Shown piece by piece: positions 1-5,099 of a stretch of DNA of 5,099 bases. The stretch's first letter is position 1. Each line of letters starts with the position of its first letter. The stretch comes from Chitinophagales bacterium (lineage in GTDB: Bacteria; Bacteroidota; Bacteroidia; Chitinophagales; Chitinophagaceae). The notes beneath the pieces were generated by a model, which was not told the DNA's origin, did not search any database, and saw only the letters and a program-made list of their open reading frames with translations. Where the stretch lies: the NCBI GenBank assembly GCA_015654495.1, contig JAATGW010000498.1:1-5099 (forward strand). The letters are read 5' to 3'. The position numbers and the translations under genes are program-made.

Positions 1-2
1 CC

Positions 3-50
3 CGCCTGCTTTCCGGCTCCCCGTACCGGCAAAAGAAGGAAGTTATATAG
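3..50 (+). other. possible 3' end of an upstream gene
   Basis: The third reading frame is open from the left edge to a TAG at 48-50 and would encode a C-terminus ending RLLSGSPYRQKKEVI. The other two + frames are also open to TAG codons at 61-63 and 68-70, so the frame cannot be chosen from length. I prefer frame 3 because it stops before the repeat at 54-70 and has an ordinary charged C-terminal composition. The piece is too short to recognise a family, and it may not be coding at all. Confidence 0.2.
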
Positions 51-53
51 TAG

Positions 54-70
54 TAGGCAGTAGGCAGTAG
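54..70. repeat. TAGGCAG short tandem repeat
   Basis: Two perfect copies of the 7-mer TAGGCAG (54-60 and 61-67) are followed by a partial third copy, TAG. A related TAG precedes it at 51-53. The repeat is intergenic and lies between the possible end of an upstream gene and the pyrimidine tract. Its function is unknown. Short degenerate repeats of this look occur between genes in some Chitinophagaceae genomes as far as I recall, but I cannot test copy number here. Confidence 0.6.
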
Positions 71-93
71 ATAACAGCCAGTGTTTGGAGATC

Positions 94-197
94 TGTTACT
101 CTTTCTCTTGCCCTTTCTGTGTTCTGTTTCTGTTTCTGTTTCTGTTTCTCCTCTTTCCTCTTTCTCTAGCTCTTTCTCCAGCTCTTTCTCTTTCTGG
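94..197. repeat. CT-rich low-complexity tract with TGTTTC hexamer array
   Basis: About 100 bases on the + strand are almost entirely C and T with few purines. They contain four perfect tandem TGTTTC units at 125-148 and two copies of AGCTCTTTCTC at 168-178 and 180-190. The repeat units are mostly built on a 6-base period, so no stop codon arises and the trehalase frame looks open upstream through it. The translated tract is a monotonous Phe/Leu/Ser string, which I read as non-coding. It lies 35 bases before the trehalase start and could be in the untranslated leader. A homopurine-homopyrimidine tract can change length by slippage. Whether it affects trehalase expression is inference. Confidence 0.75.
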
Positions 198-231
198 ATT
201 CTTCGCTATCTTGTCTGATATTTCAGGTCGT

Positions 232-1872
232 ATGAAGAAGAAATATTTGATATTATTTTTTTTGATGCCTCTTTTTGCCAGTAGTCAGCAAACTCCCGAT
301 AAACTTTACGGTGAATTATTCCAGGCCGTTCAGCTCTCAGGTATTTTTCCTGATGGAAAAACATTTGTGGATGCTGTTCCCAAAAGAGATCCTTCAAAGA
401 TCCTTGCAGATTATAAAGCAATCAGGGCAAATCCAGCCATAAAATTTTCACTGGAATTATTCATCAATGAAAATTTTGAACTGCCGAAAACACCGCAGCT
501 CAATTATGTTCAGCAGGAAAAGGATGTTGTTCAACATATTCAGAACCTTTGGTCGGTTCTGAAACGTGAACCTGACCAGGCAGTAAATGGCAGCACGCTA
601 TTACCACTGCCAAATCCCTATATCGTTCCCGGAGGTCGTTTCAGAGAAATATATTATTGGGATTCGTATTTCACCATGCTTGGTTTAAAGGAAAGCAACG
701 AGGTAGATATGATCGGGAATATGATCAAAAACTTTGCTTTCATGATTGAGAAATACGGGCATATTCCCAACGGAAACAGGTCCTATTATCTCAGCCGTTC
801 TCAACCTCCTTTTTTTTGTTTGATGGTGGAACTGCTGGCTGATATAAAAGGTGCCGAGGTTCTCACGACTTATCTGCCTGCACTGGAGAAAGAATATAAC
901 TACTGGATGGACGGCTTTTCAAAACTTGAAGCAGGCCAGGCACATAATCGCGTTGTTAAACTGGATGACGGTTCTGTACTCAACCGGTATTGGGATGATC
1001 TCGATATTCCACGGCAGGAAAGTTATAAGAAGGATGTGGAATCTGCAGAAAAGAAAGTTGCGGATTTTATTTCAGGGAAAACATTTAAGAATGATCGCGA
1101 AAAAAACCGGGCAACCGAAGGATTGGATAAAACTATTTATCGTCACCTGCGTTCCGGAGCAGCAAGCGGCTGGGATTTCAGCAGCAGGTGGTTTACAGAT
1201 CCTGCGAAAATTCAAACTATCCATACTACTGATTTTATTCCGGTAGATCTGAACAGCCTGATGTACCAGTTTGAGCTCACCTTAAAACTGGCCTACACAA
1301 AAATGAAATCATCCTCACCTGCTACTTCAGCGCAGTATCTTGCAAAAGCAGGTGAATATGACCGTAAGGCACAGGCTAGAAAAAAGGCTATTGATAAGTA
1401 TTGCTGGAATGAAAACCAGGGTATTTATGCTGACTATGATTTTGTTGCAAAAAAGACCGGAAGCAATCTCACTCTTGCAGGAATGTTTCCTTTGTTTGTG
1501 CAGGCTGCAGATAAACAAAAGGCAGAAAGGGAAAAGAATAACGTGATGGAGAAATTGCTGAAGGATGGAGGGCTGATGACTACGCTTGAAAATACCGGTC
1601 AGCAATGGGATGCACCGAATGGCTGGGCGCCACTTCAGTGGGTGGCAATTATTGGTGCAGAAAAATATGGATTTCTTCCTGAGGCATATACCATGGCTGA
1701 ACGTTGGGTGGTTTTAAATAAGTCAGTATATGTACGAACAGGTAAGTTGATGGAAAAATATAATGTGGTAGATATGAAGCTGGACGCGGGTGGTGGCGAA
1801 TATCCTTCCCAGGATGGATTTGGCTGGACGAATGGCGTTTTACTTGCATTAATCAGAAAATTCAATCTTTGA
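232..1872 (+). CDS. treA: periplasmic trehalase, glycoside hydrolase family 37
   Basis: Hydrolyses alpha,alpha-trehalose to two glucose molecules with inversion, probably in the periplasm. From the ATG at 232 the protein has 546 residues, normal for the family (E. coli TreA 565, TreF 549). It begins with a signal peptide: KKK, a hydrophobic stretch at residues 5-15, and possible cleavage near LFA/SS at 16-18. GH37 signature 1 is PGGRFREIYYWDSY at 133-146. Signature 2 is QQWDAPNGWAP at 457-467. The catalytic acid is Asp315 in ASGWDFSSRW, matching Asp312 of E. coli TreA. The catalytic base is Glu523 in GGGEYPSQDGFGWTNG, matching Glu496. Further substrate-pocket motifs are NGNRSYYLSRSQPP at 180-193 and RHLRSGAASG at 304-313. 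The frame is open upstream to a TTG at 85, but that extension crosses the CT repeat and would bury the signal peptide, so I reject it. No strong ribosome binding site is visible. A pseudogene follows directly, so the gene is probably monocistronic. Confidence 0.96.
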   Translation: MKKKYLILFFLMPLFASSQQTPDKLYGELFQAVQLSGIFPDGKTFVDAVPKRDPSKILADYKAIRANPAIKFSLELFINENFELPKTPQLNYVQQEKDVVQHIQNLWSVLKREPDQAVNGSTLLPLPNPYIVPGGRFREIYYWDSYFTMLGLKESNEVDMIGNMIKNFAFMIEKYGHIPNGNRSYYLSRSQPPFFCLMVELLADIKGAEVLTTYLPALEKEYNYWMDGFSKLEAGQAHNRVVKLDDGSVLNRYWDDLDIPRQESYKKDVESAEKKVADFISGKTFKNDREKNRATEGLDKTIYRHLRSGAASGWDFSSRWFTDPAKIQTIHTTDFIPVDLNSLMYQFELTLKLAYTKMKSSSPATSAQYLAKAGEYDRKAQARKKAIDKYCWNENQGIYADYDFVAKKTGSNLTLAGMFPLFVQAADKQKAEREKNNVMEKLLKDGGLMTTLENTGQQWDAPNGWAPLQWVAIIGAEKYGFLPEAYTMAERWVVLNKSVYVRTGKLMEKYNVVDMKLDAGGGEYPSQDGFGWTNGVLLALIRKFNL

Positions 1873-1882
1873 AAAATTTCAA

Positions 1883-2215
1883 AAGACAACCTGGGCTGGT
1901 CATCATTGGGCTCTTACCGGTTGGCTTGGCCACGGCTGGATGACAAGCTATTTAAAATGTGCCACGAATAACAGCATCCAGTCACAGTCACGCGTAAACT
2001 ATTACCGCATGAATTGGGAGGCAGGCCGGTCGATGAATCTGACATCTTTTGAACCCGCCGCTGACTTTAAGTTTGAGAATCCCTGAATTGAATGGCTTGC
2101 TCTGCGTTTTCAATTCGGAGTGGGTATTCATTCCAAAAAATCTGATTCATAGTTTACGAATTTATCAGGTGGATTATCAATTACAAAGCCGGTTCCCGAA
2201 AATATTAAAAACTAA
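1883..2215 (+). pseudogene. decayed paralogue of the downstream lipoprotein gene (internal deletion, two in-frame stops)
   Basis: Reading the frame that ends in TAA at 2213-2215 gives a protein matching the intact gene at 2419-3288 in order. HHWALTGWLGHGW (1901-1939) matches its residues 80-92, NYYRMNWEAG (1997-2026) matches 114-123, SFEPAADFKF (2045-2074) matches 235-244, IEWLALRFQFGVG (2087-2125) matches 247-259, and NLSGGLSITKP (2159-2191) matches its C-terminus. By eye the aligned parts are roughly 45-50% identical, so the two copies are old relatives rather than a recent duplication. The first ~77 codons, including the signal peptide, are missing. About 105 codons between the WEAG and SFEP blocks are deleted. 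A TGA at 2084-2086 replaces a Gly codon (GGA in the intact copy), and a TAG at 2150-2152 stands where the intact gene has Arg. The frame is kept throughout. The left boundary, about 10-20 bases after the trehalase stop, is approximate. No functional product is expected. Confidence 0.85.
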
Positions 2216-2342
2216 GTTTTCTGAAATCATGGGGTTGCAATGGAATTAAATGGAATAGTTCCCGTTTAATAGGTACCTGGTCAATCAGGGTAAAACAATC
2301 GATGAAACCTGAGCCTGTTGTAAGATCCATTTTGAATTACAA

Positions 2343-2371
2343 TTGCGCGCTTCATTATTTTTTTACATTTT
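2343..2371 (+). promoter_or_regulatory. possible Bacteroidota-type promoter for the lipoprotein gene
   Basis: TACATTTT at 2364-2371 matches 7 of 8 positions of the Bacteroidota -7 consensus TAnnTTTG. A TTG at 2343-2345 lies 18 bases upstream, in place for the -33 element. This would give a leader of about 40 bases before the ATG at 2419. The region is AT-rich, so a chance match is possible. Confidence 0.35.
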
Positions 2372-2418
2372 AGTGATATTAGCCGAGCAGCATTTCCATT
2401 GGATTAAAACACTATAAG

Positions 2419-3288
2419 ATGATGAAAAGGAATTTATTTTTTTTAATGCTGGTGTCCGTGATTATTTTCGGTGCTTGTGATACACCCAGATACATTTATG
2501 CAGTAACACCGCAGAATCTTCCTTCGCTAAAAAAGAAAGGTGATTTTCAGGTGGACGCATTTTACAGTACCAATGGTTCAAATGTTTACAATGAAGATGT
2601 AGAAAACGATCATTATTCCAATGGAGTTGATGGCAATGCTGCTGTAGCACTGACCAATCATTGGGCAGTAACGGGAACGCTGGGGTACAGGTGGGAAAGA
2701 AACGCCTACTCAGGTTACTACTATTCCGGCCCAAATGACATCCTGAATGGGTCTGACAGATATTACAGAATGAATTGGGAACTTGGTACGGGATATTTTA
2801 CATCTGTTCACCAGCGGAACAAAGTTTACCTGCAATTGTTTGGCGGTGTAGGAGCCGGAAGGTATTCTATTGATGATGCAGGACTTCTCTACGACCCGAA
2901 TAACCCCTCCAATCCGAATCTGCCATTTGCACGTTATCATGATTCAAATGTTTTCCGTTTCTATCTTCATCCGGCCGTTCATTTTTATTTCAACGATCAT
3001 TTTTTATTGACTGTAGGTGCAAAAATGACCAATATACATTACTCAGATATCAGGACAAACTATACAATTCCTGAACAGATCAATTATCGTCTGGTGGACC
3101 TGGATGGTAAAACCTTCACGATGTTCGAGCCTTGTATCGACATGAAATTCCGCATTCCAGGAGCCGAATGGATTGCTCCTCATTTGCAGTTTGCTTTCAG
3201 CACTTACCTGCAGAATTATGACACACGCAAAGCCAATGCTTCATTCGGAATTTCTATAATGAAGCCTTCAGGAAAGAGAAAAGATTGA
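2419..3288 (+). CDS. predicted outer-membrane lipoprotein, beta-barrel-like, unknown function
   Basis: The 289-residue protein starts with a lipoprotein signal peptide: MMKR, a hydrophobic core at residues 5-18, then FGAC with the lipidated cysteine at 20. The residues after Cys20 (DTPRY) are not the acidic export signal known for surface lipoproteins of this phylum. The mature part is rich in Tyr, Phe, Asn and Gly, with alternating beta-type stretches such as HWAVTGTLGYRW (81-92), RMNWELGTGYF (117-127), KVYLQLFGGVGAGRYS and FRFYLHPAVHFYF. It ends in a strand-like ASFGISIMKPSG. This resembles small outer-membrane barrel proteins, but no catalytic motif is visible and I cannot name a characterised family. 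I have the impression of similar lipoproteins, with an opening KKGD motif (residues 40-43), recurring in Chitinophagaceae. ATG codons occur at 2419 and 2422 and either could be the start. No clear ribosome binding site precedes them. A decayed relative lies just upstream, so the locus once held two family members. Confidence 0.85.
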   Translation: MMKRNLFFLMLVSVIIFGACDTPRYIYAVTPQNLPSLKKKGDFQVDAFYSTNGSNVYNEDVENDHYSNGVDGNAAVALTNHWAVTGTLGYRWERNAYSGYYYSGPNDILNGSDRYYRMNWELGTGYFTSVHQRNKVYLQLFGGVGAGRYSIDDAGLLYDPNNPSNPNLPFARYHDSNVFRFYLHPAVHFYFNDHFLLTVGAKMTNIHYSDIRTNYTIPEQINYRLVDLDGKTFTMFEPCIDMKFRIPGAEWIAPHLQFAFSTYLQNYDTRKANASFGISIMKPSGKRKD

Positions 3289-3315
3289 TAACATATTTTT
3301 AGTCAATGTTATTTT
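3288..3315 (+). terminator. possible weak terminator after the lipoprotein gene
   Basis: ATAACAT (3288-3294) and ATGTTAT (3306-3312) form a 7-bp perfect inverted repeat with an 11-base loop, running into TTTT at 3312-3315. It overlaps the stop codon of the lipoprotein gene. The stem is AT-rich with a single G-C pair, so it would be weak. Confidence 0.25.
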
Positions 3316-3509
3316 GATCTGAGATTGGACTGCGAAACACAGAAATTAAGCAGTGTTTTCACCTGTTCGGGGTAAATCGGCATTTGCTAACTTTTCTTTA
3401 GTTTTTCAGCGGGTAATTGAATAGCAGATTTGAATTTTGTAAAGAAGGATTGCTGTTTTAATTGACCGCAGGAAAAGTAGATTAATTTCTTTAACGCCAA
3501 TCTTTTCAT

Positions 3510-4658
3510 ATGTCATTTCCCATTTGCATTATTATAATGTTGCTCGCGGGTATAACAGGTGGTGCTGTGAATTTTCTTCTGCCTTCTAATATTGACCCGG
3601 AGACAAAAGCAAAAATCCGGAATTTTTTTACCTGTGTCGTACTGGGGATCGGCGCTACTGTATTGGTACCGCTGTTTCTTGAAATCGCTCAGAGTAAGTT
3701 ACTTGACAAAATCCATCTCGGTTACAGCTGGCAGTACCAGGAGTCTTTAACTGAGAAAAAAGATTCCGTAACAAGCGCTCTGGTTGATATAAAAGCAGCT
3801 GCAAAAACCGATTCCACAAATGCTGATTCGGCTAAGCCTGGGCAGGCAAGCAATCCGGTGTCCACAACGACAAAAAAAATGTCTGAAAAAAAGTTAGCCG
3901 CAGAGGAGATGCCATTAAAAAACTATCTGCTGTTTACTGCTTATTGTTTTCTGGCCGCAGCTGCAGGAGTACGTTTTATCAATGGCATTATCGACAGTGT
4001 ATTAAAGGATCGCCAGATCGCCAATTTAACTGATAAAAACGCTGACGAAAAAAAGAAAAAGGAAGAAGCAGAAGCGCAGAAAAATCTTGCAGAAAAAGAG
4101 AAACAGGAAGCGGAGCTCAAAAAAACAGCTGCAGAAAAAGCGAAACAACAGGCCGAACAACAAAAAGCGATTGCATTAAAAGCGAAAGAAAAATTGAGCC
4201 GGCAGAATATGGTGAATTTACTGGAATGCGAAAGCCAGGTTGCGAAATCAAAGGGGAAATCTTTCGCAACAAGATCGGCAACCGCTGTTTCTATTGGAGA
4301 AGTCACCGTTCCGGACGATCCGCAGAAAAACAGGTTCGGGGGATTAAGGGAGTCAGGAAATAAAAAGCTTGATGCAGATGTAAGTGAATCTTCAGAATAC
4401 AAAGGTTTTTATGAAGTGAAAATCTGGGTGGAAACAACTGATGGATCAACCCTTGCAGGAGATGTCATATTTTACCTTCACGATTCTTTTGTGGAACCGG
4501 TACGGGTTGTAAAGGAGATCAGGGACAATAAAGCCACAGTATCCGTTGTAGCCTATGGTGCATTTACAGTAGGTGCAGTATGTGATGGCGGGAGAACTTT
4601 ACTGGAATATGATCTTGCACTGAATCCGAACTTCCCTGAGCCGTTCAGGAATAGTTAG
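3510..4658 (+). CDS. three-TM, coiled-coil, prokaryotic YEATS (YLATT-pYEATS) membrane protein
   Basis: The 382-residue protein has, in order: membrane helices at about 4-24 and 39-60; a Ser/Thr/Lys-rich loop at 61-137; a third helix at about 139-161; a charged Ala/Glu/Lys/Gln coiled coil at about 166-236; a linker containing DDPQKNRFGGL (269-279); and a C-terminal beta domain at about 299-381. That last domain reads like a YEATS fold. YEVKIWVE is followed by VIFYLHDSFVEPVRVV (319-334), close to the FLLHESFPRPKRV stretch of human AF9, then VVAYGAFTVGAV (346-357) and LLEYDLA (364-370). In eukaryotes YEATS domains bind acetyl- or crotonyl-lysine. His324, Ser326, Phe327 and Tyr349 line up with AF9 His56, Ser58, Phe59 and Tyr78. 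The 3-TM plus YEATS arrangement fits the family named YLATT (YEATS-like-associating three TM), tied by comparative genomics to predicted prokaryotic signalling or conflict systems. Ligand and role are inferred, not known. The positive-inside rule weakly places the coiled coil and YEATS domain in the cytoplasm. An ATG at 3537 is an alternative start but would cut the first helix. Spacers of 221 and 70 bases flank the gene, so it is probably transcribed alone. Confidence 0.85.
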   Translation: MSFPICIIIMLLAGITGGAVNFLLPSNIDPETKAKIRNFFTCVVLGIGATVLVPLFLEIAQSKLLDKIHLGYSWQYQESLTEKKDSVTSALVDIKAAAKTDSTNADSAKPGQASNPVSTTTKKMSEKKLAAEEMPLKNYLLFTAYCFLAAAAGVRFINGIIDSVLKDRQIANLTDKNADEKKKKEEAEAQKNLAEKEKQEAELKKTAAEKAKQQAEQQKAIALKAKEKLSRQNMVNLLECESQVAKSKGKSFATRSATAVSIGEVTVPDDPQKNRFGGLRESGNKKLDADVSESSEYKGFYEVKIWVETTDGSTLAGDVIFYLHDSFVEPVRVVKEIRDNKATVSVVAYGAFTVGAVCDGGRTLLEYDLALNPNFPEPFRNS

Positions 4659-4668
4659 CATGCCGGAT

Positions 4669-4682
4669 GTTTAACGTTAAAC
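4669..4682. repeat. perfect 14-bp palindrome GTTTAACGTTAAAC
   Basis: GTTTAACGTTAAAC is its own reverse complement. It is followed at once by imperfect repeats of the AACGT core (GTTCAACGTAGAACG, 4683-4697). It lies 11 bases after the pYEATS stop codon and 28 bases before the -7-like box of icmF. It could be an operator for a dimeric regulator or one copy of a dispersed intergenic repeat. A terminator is less likely because no T run follows. Confidence 0.55.
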
Positions 4683-4709
4683 GTTCAACGTAGAACGGCT
4701 GTTTCCATG

Positions 4710-4717
4710 TACCTTTG
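4710..4717 (+). promoter_or_regulatory. Bacteroidota -7 promoter box for icmF
   Basis: TACCTTTG is a perfect match to the TAnnTTTG -7 consensus of the phylum. It ends 11 bases before the ATG at 4729, so transcription would begin only a few bases ahead of the start codon, giving a nearly leaderless message. A good TTG -33 element is not visible at the expected distance; the AACGT repeat region occupies that place. Confidence 0.5.
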
Positions 4718-4728
4718 ACCTCGCTGTC

Positions 4729-5099
4729 ATGGAAAAAATTATCGATCAGAAAATACGAATTGTCACGGCTGCCAGCCTCTTTGATGGCCATGATGCTGCT
4801 ATCAATATTATGCGCCGGATACTGCAGAGTAAGGGTGCAGAAATTATTCATCTGGGTCATAACCGCAGTGTTGCAGAAATTGTAGAATGCGCGATTGAAG
4901 AAGACGTGCATGGTATCGCTATAACTTCTTACCAGGGCGGTCATGTGGAATTTTTCAAGTACATGAAAGATCTGCTGGAGCAGAATGGTTGCGGCCACAT
5001 CAAAATATTTGGCGGTGGTGGCGGAACGATCCTGCCTGACGAGATCAGAGAACTCCATGACTACGGAATTACGCGGATCTATTCGCCTGATGATGGCCG
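4729..5099 (+). CDS. icmF: fused acyl-CoA mutase IcmF, N-terminal cobalamin-binding part (cut by right edge)
   Basis: From the ATG at 4729 the frame is open for 123 codons to the window edge, with no stop seen. The sequence is a B12-binding domain. FDGHDAAINIM (18-28) carries the D-x-H motif whose His21 would be the lower cobalt ligand. ITSYQGGH (65-72) and FGGGGGTILPDE (94-105) form the rest of the cobalamin-tail pocket. HLGHNRSVAEIV and GITRIYSPDDG are typical of IcmF, in which an N-terminal B12 domain, a MeaB-like GTPase chaperone domain and a mutase domain are joined in one protein of about 1,100 residues. IcmF interconverts isobutyryl-CoA and n-butyryl-CoA, and some members act on isovaleryl/pivalyl-CoA, using adenosylcobalamin in the cytoplasm. 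A B12-binding domain at the extreme N-terminus separates it from ordinary methylmalonyl-CoA mutase, where that domain is C-terminal. A stand-alone small B12 subunit (IcmB/HcmB type) cannot be excluded, since the rest is outside the window. Confidence 0.88.
   Translation, partial: MEKIIDQKIRIVTAASLFDGHDAAINIMRRILQSKGAEIIHLGHNRSVAEIVECAIEEDVHGIAITSYQGGHVEFFKYMKDLLEQNGCGHIKIFGGGGGTILPDEIRELHDYGITRIYSPDDG

Noticed and set aside
125..190. CRISPR-like or satellite array
   Set aside because: The units are 6 bases with no unique spacers; it is simple-sequence DNA.
85..231. 49-residue N-terminal extension of trehalase from a TTG at 85
   Set aside because: It is the translation of a CT-repeat tract (Phe/Leu/Ser monotony), starts at TTG, and would place a normal Lys-rich signal peptide in the interior of the protein.
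851..1246. 131-codon + strand ORF inside the trehalase gene
   Set aside because: It is out of frame within a region encoding conserved GH37 sequence, including the catalytic Asp segment.
1883..2215. A live gene using stop-codon readthrough or a recoded TGA/TAG
   Set aside because: The start region and about 105 core codons are also missing, and neighbouring genes end normally at TGA or TAG, so decay is the simpler reading.
2049..2249. 66-codon + strand ORF
   Set aside because: It lies in a different frame over the pseudogene. The homologous frame ends at 2213-2215, and this translation has no recognisable feature.
3388..3439. Promoter-like boxes TAACTTTT (3388) and GAATTTTG (3432) before the pYEATS gene
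   Set aside because: Each matches 7 of 8 positions of TAnnTTTG, but neither has a TTG element at a suitable distance. In AT-rich spacer DNA such matches are expected by chance. Apart from these the 221-base spacer shows nothing clear.
3941..4402. 153-codon Ser/Phe/Ala-rich ORF on the - strand
   Set aside because: It is the antisense shadow of the Lys/Glu/Ala coiled coil; its composition follows from complementing AAR and GAR codons.
4645..5058. 137-codon ORF on the - strand
   Set aside because: It is antisense to the icmF coding region, whose + frame has clear B12-binding motifs.

Overview
The window looks like chromosomal DNA of a Bacteroidota bacterium, most likely of the Chitinophagaceae type. 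Three things point that way. There is a -7-like box matching TAnnTTTG just before the last gene, and a 7/8 match before the lipoprotein gene. Clear Shine-Dalgarno sites are absent before the starts. The encoded proteins also have relatives that I know mainly from this group. No tRNA, rRNA, CRISPR array, insertion sequence or phage gene is visible. All recognisable genes are on the + strand.

Layout. Bases 1-231 hold no firm gene: possibly the last codons of an upstream gene, a TAGGCAG tandem repeat, and a roughly 100-base CT-rich tract with four TGTTTC units. Bases 232-1872 encode an exported GH37 trehalase with both family signatures and both catalytic acids. Immediately after it, 1883-2215 is a decayed gene: a shortened relative of the next intact gene, with the N-terminal part and about 105 central codons missing and two in-frame stops. 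It lies outside any simple ORF call and shows up only by comparing translations. Bases 2419-3288 encode the intact relative, a predicted outer-membrane lipoprotein of unknown function with beta-rich, aromatic-rich sequence.

Bases 3510-4658 encode the most interesting protein. It has three predicted membrane helices, a long charged coiled coil, a conserved-looking DPQKNRFGG linker and a C-terminal prokaryotic YEATS (pYEATS) domain. This is the YLATT-pYEATS architecture associated with predicted signalling and conflict systems. By eye, its C-terminal domain keeps the H-x-S-F motif and loop tyrosine that form the acyl-lysine pocket of eukaryotic YEATS readers. Bases 4729-5099 are the start of a gene running off the right edge, the cobalamin-binding N-terminus of a fused acyl-CoA mutase (IcmF type). 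It is preceded by a perfect 14-bp palindrome and a promoter-like box very close to the start codon.

The genes do not form an obvious single pathway. Spacers of 200 bases or more separate the middle genes, so each is probably transcribed on its own. Trehalase is a periplasmic sugar-catabolism enzyme, IcmF is cytoplasmic acyl-CoA metabolism, and the lipoprotein and membrane pYEATS protein are envelope components of unknown role.
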